Counted from the stretch's first letter, positions 1 through 7,210 are shown. The stretch is 9,294 bases of DNA from Nitrospira sp. UBA2083 (GCA_002331625.1 DCZN01000014.1:1-9294); one strand, 5' to 3'. The notes: generated from the sequence alone by a model not told the origin. Program-made: numbers and translations.

Positions 1-645
1 CGCAGTCGGCTGACTGGACGCCAGCAGGGGAAGCTGCTGGAACATTTTGTAGCCGGCACGACAGCCCGGGCCGCGGCGCGGTTGGTCAGAGTCCAAGCCA
101 ACACCGCAATCTATTGTTACCAGCGAGTGCGTCAGTTGATCGCCAGCACGCTGCCGACGTATGAGCTATCGGGGGAAGTGGAAGCCGATGCGTGCTATTT
201 CGGTGGAGTGCGCAAAGGCAAGCGAGGCCGTGCGGCAACGGGGAAGGTCCCGGTGTTTGGCCTCTTAAAACGGGGCGGTCATGTGGCGGCCGCCATCATC
301 CCCGACGCCAAATCGAAGACGCTGATGCCGATCATCCGTGAGCGGGTTCGGCCCGATAGTATTGTGTACACCGACAGCTTCCGTGCATCTGACACACTTG
401 ACATGTCCGAATTCCGCCACCGACGTGTGAATCACAGTAAGACGTTCGTCTCCGAACGTGGTCACCACATCAACGGCATCGAGAACTTCTGGAACCAGGC
501 GAAGCGGCACATGCGGCGGTTCAATGGGATCCGTAAAGAAAGTTTCTCCTGGTATCTGAAGGAGTGTGAGTGGCGCTTCAATGGCGGCACCCATCAACGG
601 CTGCTAAGACAGCTGAAACAATGGTACAAATCAGCCAAACACTAA
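1..645 (+). CDS. IS1595-family transposase (ISXO2-like DDE domain), 5'-partial
   Basis: This enzyme catalyses cut-and-paste style transposition of its own element. The frame is open from base 1 (reading RSRLTGRQQG...), and 214 codons end with TAA at 643-645. Known IS1016-type transposases are about 215-230 residues, so only a few N-terminal residues should be missing. A TTG at 82 could serve as a start but would remove conserved N-terminal sequence, so I prefer a start upstream of the window. Recognisable blocks are EADACYFGG (first catalytic Asp, residue 63 counted from base 1), GKVPVFGLLKRGG, PDSIVYTDSF (second Asp, residue 125), and HHINGIENFWNQAKRHMRRF (third catalytic region, Glu 161), then LKECEWRFN. 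The first block is usually DESYFGG, and here the Glu after Asp is Ala. There is no frameshift, so the protein could be active. Confidence 0.88.
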   Translation, partial: RSRLTGRQQGKLLEHFVAGTTARAAARLVRVQANTAIYCYQRVRQLIASTLPTYELSGEVEADACYFGGVRKGKRGRAATGKVPVFGLLKRGGHVAAAIIPDAKSKTLMPIIRERVRPDSIVYTDSFRASDTLDMSEFRHRRVNHSKTFVSERGHHINGIENFWNQAKRHMRRFNGIRKESFSWYLKECEWRFNGGTHQRLLRQLKQWYKSAKH

Positions 646-665
646 CTCTTAGCTACGGCAGCCCC
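646..665. repeat. Candidate right terminal inverted repeat of the IS
   Basis: The 20 bases directly after the transposase stop end in GGCAGCCCC. Read inward from the outer end they begin GGGGCTGCCG, as IS1595-family ends do. The partner repeat is outside the window, so the exact length of the repeat cannot be confirmed. Confidence 0.55.
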
Positions 666-716
666 TAGAATAAATAATTATGGGCGAGGTGTCGCGCACG
701 GGTGTCAGCAATTCGG

Positions 717-746
717 TTGACGGACTCTATGGATCTGACGTATCGT
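717..746 (+). promoter_or_regulatory. Possible sigma-70 promoter for ispH
   Basis: TTGACG (717-722) is followed after 18 bases by TATCGT (741-746). The -35 is a good match and the -10 a weak one. It sits about 70 bases upstream of the ispH start, in native sequence outside the IS. This is a pattern match only. Confidence 0.3.
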
Positions 747-795
747 GAGCAATCAATACGGTCTGACTAGAAGACTGTTTTGTAGAGCCTAGGCC

Positions 796-801
796 AAGGA
801 G
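796..801 (+). promoter_or_regulatory. Ribosome binding site of ispH
   Basis: AAGGAG lies 11 bases upstream of the ATG at 813. It supports this start, which also places the first conserved block (NPRGFCAGV) at the usual distance from the N-terminus. Confidence 0.7.
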
Positions 802-812
802 CGACGACGACC

Positions 813-1775
813 ATGAAGATCTATCTCGCCAATCCTCGTGGGTTTTGCGCCGGTGTCGATCGGGCGATCGATATCGTGGATTTGTCTCTCAAAAAATACG
901 GCGCTCCCATTTATGTGCGACATGAGATCGTGCATAGCCGTCACGTCGTGAATTCGCTGCGGCGCAAGGGTGCGGTCTTCGTGGAAGAGCTGAACGAAGT
1001 TCCGGAAGGGTCGGTCGTGATTTTCAGCGCCCATGGCGTCGCGAAGGCGGTCTGGGAAGAGGCAAATCGCCGGCGCCTGCATGTGATCGACGCCACCTGC
1101 CCGCTCGTGATCAAAGTTCATAACGAAGTGAATCGCGACTATACGCAGGGGTATGAGCTGATTCTGATCGGTCATGCCGGTCACCCGGAAGTGATCGGGA
1201 CGCTGGGCCAGGTTCCCGACAAGTTTCACCTGGTGTCGTCGGTCGAAGATGTGGAAAAGCTGCAGGTGGATAACACGGTCAACCTCTCGTACGTCACACA
1301 AACCACGTTGAGTGTCGATGAATGTCGGGACATTGTGGCGGCCTTGCACCAGCGGTTTCCAAATATCAAGGGGCCGCATCAGGAAGATATCTGTTACGCC
1401 ACGCAAAACCGACAGAATGCGGTCAAGGAGTTGTCCCGTCTTGTGGATGTCATTCTCGTCATTGGATCGCCGAACAGCTCGAATTCGAACCGTCTGCGGG
1501 AACTGGGGGAGCAGTGCGGCATTCCGTCCTATCTCATTGACTCAGCCGCTGATATCGATCCCGTGTGGCTTGAAGGAGCCAAGGCTGTCGGCATTGCGGC
1601 AGGCGCGTCAGCACCGGAAATTTTGGTCACGGAAGTGGTCGCGTTTTTGAGAGCCTCAGAACCGTCAGAAGTCGAAGAACTCACGGTGATTGAGGAAGAT
1701 GTCGAATTTCTTTTGCCGAAGGAACTGGTCCAGATCGAATCCTCGAAGAAGCCGGTTGCCAGTATCGCTCGGTAA
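813..1775 (+). CDS. ispH: 4-hydroxy-3-methylbut-2-enyl diphosphate reductase (IspH/LytB)
   Basis: IspH is the last enzyme of the MEP pathway. It is a cytosolic iron-sulfur protein that reduces HMBPP to isopentenyl and dimethylallyl diphosphate. The 320-residue length is usual. The three cluster-binding cysteines are present: Cys12 in PRGFCAGV, Cys96 in DATCPLV and Cys194 in EDICYATQ. Substrate-site residues are also visible: His41, His74 (FSAHGVA), His124 and Glu126 (HAGHPE), the QTT motif at 163-165, the SSNSNR block from 222, and Ser266 in GASAPE. The last 40 or so residues form an acidic tail beyond the core. The gene starts 147 bases downstream of the IS end, so the insertion has spared the coding region but may have displaced upstream regulation. 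An intergenic gap of 283 bases separates it from smc, so co-transcription is uncertain. Confidence 0.97.
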   Translation: MKIYLANPRGFCAGVDRAIDIVDLSLKKYGAPIYVRHEIVHSRHVVNSLRRKGAVFVEELNEVPEGSVVIFSAHGVAKAVWEEANRRRLHVIDATCPLVIKVHNEVNRDYTQGYELILIGHAGHPEVIGTLGQVPDKFHLVSSVEDVEKLQVDNTVNLSYVTQTTLSVDECRDIVAALHQRFPNIKGPHQEDICYATQNRQNAVKELSRLVDVILVIGSPNSSNSNRLRELGEQCGIPSYLIDSAADIDPVWLEGAKAVGIAAGASAPEILVTEVVAFLRASEPSEVEELTVIEEDVEFLLPKELVQIESSKKPVASIAR

Positions 1776-1881
1776 ACGGTATGGTTGAGGTGTCCCGAGA
1801 TTCACGGTGCGGGATTTTGGAGCACCGGAGGTGTCCGGCTGCATGTGAATAAAGTGGGCGACCGCTTTCCTCGTCAGTGAT

Positions 1882-1902
1882 AGGCCTACCTGGCCTTTTC
1901 TT
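1882..1902 (+). terminator. Weak candidate Rho-independent terminator after ispH
   Basis: AGGCC (1882-1886) and GGCCT (1892-1896) form a perfect 5-bp stem with a 5-base loop, followed by a broken T-run (TTTTCTT, 1896-1902). The stem is short and it lies about 107 bases past the ispH stop, so termination would be inefficient if it occurs. Confidence 0.3.
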
Positions 1903-2046
1903 GATTCCCCAGATGGCCCCATAAATTGTAGGGTCGTTCAAGTATATCTACCATGGGCTGTGTTTTATTTTGATTTCTTGATACCCCTATGGTACAAGGG
2001 CCCCGGAAATTTTGTTTCTCAGTCACACGCCTTCTCTACAGGTAAC

Positions 2047-2055
2047 AAAGGTGAG
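2047..2055 (+). promoter_or_regulatory. Ribosome binding site that sets the smc start
   Basis: AAAGGTGAG lies just upstream of ATG 2059. GGTGA pairs with the anti-Shine-Dalgarno at a 4-base spacing. This favours ATG 2059 over the upstream in-frame GTG at 1960 and agrees with the conserved N-terminus beginning about two residues before the LKSMNMAGFKSF block. Confidence 0.65.
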
Positions 2056-2058
2056 TTG

Positions 2059-5000
2059 ATGCATTTGAAATCGATGAATATGGCGGGCTTCAAATCGTTT
2101 GCCGAGGCCAAGATCGAATTTCCCGAGGGAGTAACGGCGATTGTCGGCCCTAACGGAAGCGGGAAGAGCAACGTCGTCGACGCGATCTTGTGGGTGCTGG
2201 GCGAGCAGAGCACCAAGACGCTCCGAAGCGAAAAGATGGAAGATGTCATTTTTAACGGGACCGAACTTCGCAAGCCGCTGGGACTGGCGGAAGTCTCATT
2301 GGTGATCGGGGGGCTCGATCCGGCAATCATGAAGCTGGATGGGAACTCGGCGCTTCCCAACGAACTGACCGAAGCGCAGGAAATGATGATTACTCGCCGT
2401 CTGTACCGCAACGGCGAGAGCGAATATCTCCTCAATAAGATTCAGTGCCGACTCAAGGACATCCGAAGTTTGTTGCTCGACACGCGTGCAGGCAGCAAGG
2501 GCCACACCGTGATCGCGCAGGGGCAGATCGACCAGATTTTGAACGCGTCACCCCATGACCGACGGGAGCTGATCGAGGAGACTGCCGGGATCGTTCGGTA
2601 TAAAAAGCAGAAGGCCGAGGCGCTGCGAAAACTGGAATCCACCCAGCAGAATCTACTCCGTGTCCGCGACATCGTGGCGGAGGTCAAGAAGCAACTGAAT
2701 TCCCTGGAGCGACAGGCTCGACAGGCCCGGACCTATCAGACGTTGCAAGGGGAAGCGCGCGTGATCGAAGTGGCGCTGCTGACCAGAGAGTTCAAGGCTT
2801 TGCGGCAGACCTTACAGGAAGTTGAGGGAGAGGTCCTGAATCTCGACCAGCAAGAGTCAGAGAAAGCGGCCGAGCAGGCCCGGCTCACAACCGATCTCGA
2901 ACAGGCTCGCCTCGATGCGATCGCTGCGGCCGGTACGATTGGAACGATTCGAGAGGAACTGGCGGGGGTTGAGCAACAGCAAGCCCAGGCCTTGACCGCC
3001 GCAGAGGTCGAACGGAGTCGAGGGCTGTTGTTCGGTCAGCAGCAGGTGCAGGAATCCGCTGAGTTAGAGGAACTTGTTCATTCACAGGAAAACTTGTCAG
3101 GGACGCTTCTGTCGATCGAGGCTTCCTTGCGGTCGGGGGAAGAAGAGATGACGCTTCGGGTTCAGGCGCTGGAGGAACTGGATCAGGAGATGACGCGATT
3201 GGTGAGTCAACGAGCCTCGGCCGTTTCAGAGGAAGAGCGGGGACGCAAGGATGTGTTGCAGCTGGCTGTCCTGGTGGCGAACACCGAGCAGGGTATTTCA
3301 CAGTTGGCGAAGCGGATGGAAGATCTGGTGGGCCGCGGCGCTCGGCTGACCGCCGAGCGGGACGAGATGAACAGTCAGCGGGAAGCTGCCATCGAGCGGC
3401 ATGAGTCGCTGCGCAAGGAGTATGGAGAGGCCGATCGGCTGGTCTCTCAATTACGAGCCGAACTCCGGGCCGTGCAGGAAGAGGCTGCTCAGGCGACAGG
3501 AAGTCTCCAGTCGTTGGATCACGCGATCTTACGACGATCAGAAGAGCTGGCAGGAGTTGATTCACGCCTCGAGGCCTTGCAAAGTGTCGTGCGCGAAGAG
3601 ATGGGCTATGGTCGACAGGGAGCCCAACAAGGTCCTGCCCTGAAGTCCTGTGAAGGTGTGCGGGATGCCGTTGCCGAGTGGCTGGTCATTCCGTCAGGGA
3701 TGGAACGCGCGGTCGAAGCGGTGCTGGGAGAACGCGTTCGAGGCTGGTTCGTGGATGAACCATCGGTCGGGAAGCGACTCATCCAGTTTCTCCAACAAGA
3801 GGCACTTGGCCGAGGCAGTTTCATTCCCCAGCATCCACGATGGGAAGGAGCACAGTCCCATCCATGGTGGCCCACGATCAAAGCAGAGGCCGGCGTTGTG
3901 GGTCAGGCGATCGATCTGGTCCAAACCGACGCAGCTCGAGCCGCTGCCCGCGATGCATTGTTCGACCGTGTCGTGATTATTCGGTCGTTGGACCAGGCCC
4001 TGCAGCTATGGGAACGACAGGGATGGAGCGCCCCCAATGGGCCGATTCTCGTGACGCTGGACGGTGAAATGGTGGATGCCTCGGGAATCGTGACGGGAGG
4101 GCAGGTGCAAAGCACGCCAGGTCTTCTTGAACGCCGCCGAGAGGTGGTCGATCTCGAAGGGAAGCGACACTCGCTCGTGGCCGAGCTCGATCAGAGTAAG
4201 CAGCAACGGGACATGCTCTTCGAGCAGATCCACATGCTGACCCAGCGTGACCGCCAACTCGGGGATTCCTTACGTGATGCTGAAATGCAGAATTTGTCGC
4301 TACGCAAAGACGAGGAAAAGCTTCAGCACGTGTTGACGGATCTTGATCATCGTCTGAGTGCCGTAGAGGCCGAGATTCAAGAGGGCCGAGGTGAGCGAGA
4401 GCGTGTGGAAGAAGAAGCGCAATCGGTGCAGGCCCAATTAGGACAATGGATCGCCGAAAAAAACGGCCAGGATGTCTTGTTGGGTCGAGTGCGTGAACGA
4501 CTTGGACTTTTGGACCAGGACATGAGAATGCATCAGGACCGAGTCACGGACGCAAAGTTGACCGTCGAGGGATTGCGCGCCAAGCGTGAACATGAACAGC
4601 TGAATCGGGCTCGCGTGACACAGCAAATCCAGGAGGCGGAAGAACGGCGCCGCGTGTTGGGGGAGCATCTGGCGAGTTTGCAGGGCATGATAGAGCAGAG
4701 CCAGGCGGAGCAGGTTCGGCAGGAGACCCTCTGTCAGGATCTTGGCCTGACGGCCGGGCGGATCAAGAGCGAGTTGGTCGCCGCCCAGGAGCGGCAGGCG
4801 CAACACATGGCAGCGAGTCAAGCGCTGGAAGCAAGCTTGGAGGACGTGCGGAGAGGCATGTCGGTCGTTCGGGACGCCAGAATGACCGTGGAGGTTCGGC
4901 GTGCCGAGGTTCGTATGCAGTTGGGGACGGTGGAGAGTACCTTGACGGGAACGTATCAACTGGATCCGCTCACGCTGCTTGATACACCTTCGCAATCGGA

Positions 5001-5754
5001 GGCCTCCTCGAACGAGACAGAGATTCCTGTTGCGCAAGTGGCTGCGGACCAAGAGGCGGATCGACGGTCCGACGCCGAGCTGAAAGAACAATTACAGAAA
5101 CTCCGTGATCGGCTGGACCGCATGGGACCGATCAATTTGGCTGCCATCAGCGAGCACCAGGAACTTGAGGAACGCCATACCTTTCTGTCTGCACAGGAGC
5201 AAGACCTCTCGAACTCAATCGCCTCGCTCAAGGAAATCATTCAGCGAATTCAGGAGACCACGAAGGAAATGTTCGCGGCGACGTACAATGAATTACAGCA
5301 GAAGTTCACCGAGGTGTTCGGGCAATTCTTCCCCGGTGGGCGGGCCGAGCTACAGCTGGTGGAGGAGCCGCCGTCGGAAAACGGCGAACCTTCGGGTAAT
5401 CAAGACCCTGGCATTGAAATTGTCGCACAACCACCCGGGAAACGCTTGAAGAGCATCACCATGCTGTCCGGTGGAGAAAAAACCTTGACCGCGATGGCAC
5501 TCTTGTTCGCCAGCTTTCTCATTCGGCCGACCCCGTTCTGTCTGTTGGACGAAATTGACGCTCCGCTGGATGAAGAAAATATCGGGCGATTCACGGCAGT
5601 GTTGAAAGACTTGGCGCAAAATGCTCAATTCCTCGTCATCACGCACAATAAGCGCACCATGAGCATTGCCGATTCTCTCTTCGGCGTGACGATGGAAGAA
5701 CCGGGTGTGTCGAAACTTGTCTCTGTCAGGCTCGGCGATCTCCAGCCGGCCTAA
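2059..5754 (+). CDS. smc: Chromosome segregation/condensation ATPase SMC
   Basis: SMC dimers, with ScpA and ScpB, extrude or tether DNA loops and help separate the chromosomes. The 1231-residue product is full length for a bacterial SMC and carries the whole architecture. The N-terminal head has FKSF and Walker A GPNGSGKS at residues 30-37, and a GQGQIDQIL block near 150-160. An ascending coiled coil follows to about 514. The hinge spans about 515-690, from EGVRDAVAEWLVIP to GEMVDASGIVTGGQ. A descending coiled coil runs to about 970. The C-terminal head has the signature LSGGEKTLTAMALL near 1136, Walker B FCLLDEID (1160-1167, with Asp1164 and Glu1165) and an H-loop ITHNKRTM. A polar, probably disordered stretch (about 978-1005) separates the coil from the head, and a short Ser/Gly/Asn-rich insert precedes IEIVAQPPGKR. 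No frameshift or missing catalytic residue is seen. The scpA and scpB genes are not in this window. Confidence 0.96.
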   Translation: MHLKSMNMAGFKSFAEAKIEFPEGVTAIVGPNGSGKSNVVDAILWVLGEQSTKTLRSEKMEDVIFNGTELRKPLGLAEVSLVIGGLDPAIMKLDGNSALPNELTEAQEMMITRRLYRNGESEYLLNKIQCRLKDIRSLLLDTRAGSKGHTVIAQGQIDQILNASPHDRRELIEETAGIVRYKKQKAEALRKLESTQQNLLRVRDIVAEVKKQLNSLERQARQARTYQTLQGEARVIEVALLTREFKALRQTLQEVEGEVLNLDQQESEKAAEQARLTTDLEQARLDAIAAAGTIGTIREELAGVEQQQAQALTAAEVERSRGLLFGQQQVQESAELEELVHSQENLSGTLLSIEASLRSGEEEMTLRVQALEELDQEMTRLVSQRASAVSEEERGRKDVLQLAVLVANTEQGISQLAKRMEDLVGRGARLTAERDEMNSQREAAIERHESLRKEYGEADRLVSQLRAELRAVQEEAAQATGSLQSLDHAILRRSEELAGVDSRLEALQSVVREEMGYGRQGAQQGPALKSCEGVRDAVAEWLVIPSGMERAVEAVLGERVRGWFVDEPSVGKRLIQFLQQEALGRGSFIPQHPRWEGAQSHPWWPTIKAEAGVVGQAIDLVQTDAARAAARDALFDRVVIIRSLDQALQLWERQGWSAPNGPILVTLDGEMVDASGIVTGGQVQSTPGLLERRREVVDLEGKRHSLVAELDQSKQQRDMLFEQIHMLTQRDRQLGDSLRDAEMQNLSLRKDEEKLQHVLTDLDHRLSAVEAEIQEGRGERERVEEEAQSVQAQLGQWIAEKNGQDVLLGRVRERLGLLDQDMRMHQDRVTDAKLTVEGLRAKREHEQLNRARVTQQIQEAEERRRVLGEHLASLQGMIEQSQAEQVRQETLCQDLGLTAGRIKSELVAAQERQAQHMAASQALEASLEDVRRGMSVVRDARMTVEVRRAEVRMQLGTVESTLTGTYQLDPLTLLDTPSQSEASSNETEIPVAQVAADQEADRRSDAELKEQLQKLRDRLDRMGPINLAAISEHQELEERHTFLSAQEQDLSNSIASLKEIIQRIQETTKEMFAATYNELQQKFTEVFGQFFPGGRAELQLVEEPPSENGEPSGNQDPGIEIVAQPPGKRLKSITMLSGGEKTLTAMALLFASFLIRPTPFCLLDEIDAPLDEENIGRFTAVLKDLAQNAQFLVITHNKRTMSIADSLFGVTMEEPGVSKLVSVRLGDLQPA

Positions 5755-5768
5755 GAACTGAGTTACGG

Positions 5769-5801
5769 GCGAGAAGCCCCGTGTCCTTTGTCTGCTCTCG
5801 C
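5769..5801. other. Hairpin in the smc/rlpA convergent gap
   Basis: GCGAGA plus GC (5769-5777, one bulged A) pairs with GCTCTCGC (5794-5801) around a 16-base loop, 15 bases after the smc stop. The 105-base gap must hold the 3' ends of two converging transcripts, so a terminator role is attractive. However, no T-run follows the stem on either strand, so it does not fit the classic Rho-independent form. Confidence 0.3.
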
Positions 5802-5859
5802 AAGAAACAGCAGCGTCCGCGCTTCGTGAGTCGCTGAATGAGTGGTCACCCGCTTCTGT

Positions 5860-6573
5860 TTATCCGTCTTCTAGCTGAATCGTCTCGACATGGACTCGAG
5901 CGACGCCTTTTTCGACGAAGCCAAGTTGTTCGGCCGCCCCTCGACTTAGGTCGATAATCCTATTGCCGGAGTCAGGATTGGTCTGACTGGGGAAAGGGCC
6001 GCGGTCGTTCACTCGGACAATGATCGACCTGCCGTTTTCCAGGTTCGTCACCTGGACGTGAGTAGGAAGTGGAAGAAACTTATGGGCTGCCGTCAATCCA
6101 CCGGGATTGAACAGTTCACCGTTGGCTGTCATGGAGCCACCAGGCTGCCGTCTGGTTTCTTCCCCATACCACGATGCCACGCCCGTTTCTCCGTAGGTCT
6201 GTGCGCTCGCGACCGTCATTGGGACATAGTGCTGGCCCTTGACGGTATAGGGCGCGTTTTTTACCCGGCCTTGACGAATTGCTTCCTTGACCGGAAGCCC
6301 GTCGATGGTCTGGAGGTCATCCCTGACCAATGGATATTCCAGTGGGGCACGGACGACCTCAAAGGTAAATTTTCCGATGTGATACACGAGTTTGGTGGTC
6401 TCTTTCGTGAGCTCATAGGTTCCTCGCACGGCCCAGATGGTGCCTTTGACGGTGCTTTTGGCGACACGATAGCCCGTCTTCATGGTCGAGAAGGTCGTCC
6501 GAAGCACTGAACAGGAGGTGACTCCTGCCATGAGAATGATGAGTAACAATAGGAACGATGTGAACTTGCTCAT
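5860..6573 (-). CDS. rlpA: RlpA-family septal lytic transglycosylase-like lipoprotein
   Basis: RlpA proteins are outer-membrane lipoproteins that cleave glycan strands lacking stem peptides, often at the division septum. I start at the ATG complementary to 6571-6573 (237 residues). It gives a compact lipoprotein signal (MSKFTSFLLLLIILMAGVTSC) with lipobox VTSC and Cys21 as the acylated residue. Longer in-frame starts (for example at 6624 or 6720) would bury this signal behind an unlikely extension, and no strong Shine-Dalgarno decides the matter. After a basic linker of about 100 residues with helical segments, the double-psi beta-barrel covers about 130-232 (ETGVASWYGEE to GVARVHVETIQ). The three residues reported as catalytic in Pseudomonas RlpA appear conserved: Glu153 (ANGELFN), His164 (TAAHK) and Asp190 (VNDRGPF). 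There is no C-terminal SPOR domain, so septal targeting must differ from the E. coli form. The gene converges on smc and diverges from the small gene at 6938. Confidence 0.9.
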   Translation of the reverse strand: MSKFTSFLLLLIILMAGVTSCSVLRTTFSTMKTGYRVAKSTVKGTIWAVRGTYELTKETTKLVYHIGKFTFEVVRAPLEYPLVRDDLQTIDGLPVKEAIRQGRVKNAPYTVKGQHYVPMTVASAQTYGETGVASWYGEETRRQPGGSMTANGELFNPGGLTAAHKFLPLPTHVQVTNLENGRSIIVRVNDRGPFPSQTNPDSGNRIIDLSRGAAEQLGFVEKGVARVHVETIQLEDG

Positions 6574-6610
6574 CCCTGTGAAAATCCGACGAGGGCAGAA
6601 GCAGGATCCT

Positions 6611-6616
6611 ATTTTA
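6611..6616 (-). promoter_or_regulatory. Possible -10 element for rlpA
   Basis: TAAAAT on the minus strand matches the TATAAT consensus at 5 of 6 positions and would start a transcript about 30 bases before ATG 6573. No good -35 lies at the expected distance. If real, it rules out the longer starts at 6624 and 6720. Confidence 0.25.
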
Positions 6617-6722
6617 CTCTCCATTGAGACACCAGTTCCGTTAGGTCGAAATGGTGGATGTGCGTCACGGTCGCCAGGACCAAAAGAGTAGCACGTACGT
6701 AAAGCCCATGGGCAGCACATTG

Positions 6723-6768
6723 CTTGGATCGGAGTCAGATGAAATCACATGAAGGCAGTCCGATCAAG
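6723..6768. repeat. Bulged inverted repeat in the divergent region
   Basis: CTTGGATCGGA (6723-6733) is the reverse complement of TCCGATCAAG (6759-6768) apart from one extra G. This gives 10 paired positions around a 25-base centre. It could be an operator for a dimeric regulator or an RNA stem. There is no T-run, so it is not a terminator. Confidence 0.45.
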
Positions 6769-6853
6769 CTGTCGTCTCCCACTCTCTGATGATGACTCGC
6801 GTAATCTGGAGCCTTCACGCGCGGAGGTTCTTGTGCAGAAAGATGGTTTTCTC

Positions 6854-6881
6854 ATGACATGTGGATAGCCTGCGCTATTCT
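6854..6881 (+). promoter_or_regulatory. Possible promoter for the small membrane protein gene
   Basis: ATGACA (6854-6859) and TATTCT (6876-6881) are spaced by 16 bases and lie about 57 bases upstream of ATG 6938. Both boxes are partial consensus matches, so this is tentative. Confidence 0.25.
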
Positions 6882-6925
6882 GTTGCTGTAGCTGTAAGAG
6901 TTTGTGGAGGACTACTACCAACATC

Positions 6926-6933
6926 AAGGGGGT
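6926..6933 (+). promoter_or_regulatory. Ribosome binding site that sets the small-gene start
   Basis: AAGGGGGT ends four bases before ATG 6938 and fixes that start over the upstream in-frame TTG at 6902. A second Shine-Dalgarno-like GGAGG (6906-6910) has no start codon at proper spacing. Confidence 0.6.
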
Positions 6934-6937
6934 AATC

Positions 6938-7210
6938 ATGACACCTTTCGATGCTCCACTCGGAGAAGGTCCAGCCGGACGCCCGTATCCACGATCAGCC
7001 GAAAATCTTGCCCTGGCGTTGGTGACCTTGGAGGCGTTGTTGACACCCCAGGCCAACGAAGAGGCAAAGCCCCTCCGAGCGCCGCATGATTACAGTCACA
7101 AGGAGTTGGATGAGGATCCACTCGCGCCTGCCAGGGGCATTCTGAATGGTCTGCGCGTATCGGTTGCCATGTGGGGCGTTGTTGTTCTCGTTGTGTTGTT
7201 GATGCGGTGA
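6938..7210 (+). CDS. Small predicted single-pass membrane protein, function unknown
   Basis: The product is 90 residues, with a well-placed ribosome binding site. I do not recognise a named family. The N-terminal two-thirds is soluble, rich in Pro, Ala, Glu and Leu, with a helix-prone stretch at about 20-36 (SAENLALALVTLEALL) and an acidic patch before DEDPLAPARGILNGL (58-72). Residues 74-89 form one hydrophobic segment (VSVAMWGVVVLVVLLM) ending in Arg90, so the protein would be tail-anchored with the N-terminus probably cytoplasmic. The ARGILNGL block followed directly by a membrane helix resembles short hypothetical proteins in many Gram-negative bacteria and phages, from memory only. It stands alone between rlpA (divergent) and shc (same strand, 393 bases on), so the context does not reveal its role. 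Confidence 0.7.
   Translation: MTPFDAPLGEGPAGRPYPRSAENLALALVTLEALLTPQANEEAKPLRAPHDYSHKELDEDPLAPARGILNGLRVSVAMWGVVVLVVLLMR

Larger units (their letters stand above)
1..665 (+). mobile_element. IS1595-family (IS1016-like) insertion sequence, left end outside window
   Basis: The transposase frame is open from base 1 to 645 and is followed at once by a candidate right terminal repeat ending in GGCAGCCCC at 665, which is GGGGCTGCC read inward. Ends beginning GGGGCTG are typical of IS1595-family elements. Only a few transposase codons and the left inverted repeat appear to be missing from the window, so the element is probably complete in the genome. The flanking bases TAGAATAA (666-673) would be one copy of an 8-base target duplication if this end is right, but the other copy cannot be seen here. 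Confidence 0.75.
1776..2058 (+). other. ispH-smc intergenic region with small hairpins
   Basis: No convincing gene lies here. The first part holds three short overlapping inverted repeats: TCCCG 1793-1797 with CGGGA 1810-1814, GGTGC 1806-1810 with GCACC 1822-1826, and CCGGA 1825-1829 with TCCGG 1834-1838. A weak terminator-like hairpin follows at 1882-1902. The stretch from about 1920 to 1985 is AT-richer and is the likeliest place for an smc promoter, but I find no well-spaced -35/-10 pair. The smc frame is open back to a GTG at 1960, but that extension (FYFDFLIPLWYKG...) is unlike any SMC N-terminus. Confidence 0.5.
6574..6937. other. Divergent intergenic region between rlpA and the small membrane gene
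   Basis: These 364 bases should hold both divergent promoters. No convincing gene is seen. Visible elements are a TAAAAT -10-like box for rlpA (minus strand, 6616-6611) without a clear -35, two perfect palindromes (ACGTACGT 6693-6700 and GCCCATGGGC 6704-6713), a bulged inverted repeat (6723-6768), and a possible promoter for the plus-strand gene (6854-6881). Some in-frame extension of rlpA into this region is formally open but looks non-coding. Confidence 0.5.

Noticed and set aside
789..1406. Long minus-strand ORF opposite ispH
   Set aside because: It is the antisense of a clear ispH coding region. The protein has no known motif and the length is explained by codon bias of the true gene.
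1960..2058. Upstream in-frame extension of smc from GTG 1960
   Set aside because: The 33 extra residues are unlike SMC N-termini, no Shine-Dalgarno precedes 1960, and ATG 2059 has one and starts at the conserved block.
5769..5801. Classic bidirectional terminator between smc and rlpA
   Set aside because: The stem is bulged with a 16-base loop, and no T-run follows it on either strand, so I list it only as a hairpin.
6574..6720. N-terminal extension of rlpA to 6624 or 6720
   Set aside because: It would place 17-49 residues before a textbook lipoprotein signal, and a possible -10 box lies inside the extension.
6821..6870. Strong Shine-Dalgarno-like GGAGG at 6823-6827 suggesting a small gene
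   Set aside because: The start codons near it open frames of only about 9-11 codons, with no sign of coding.
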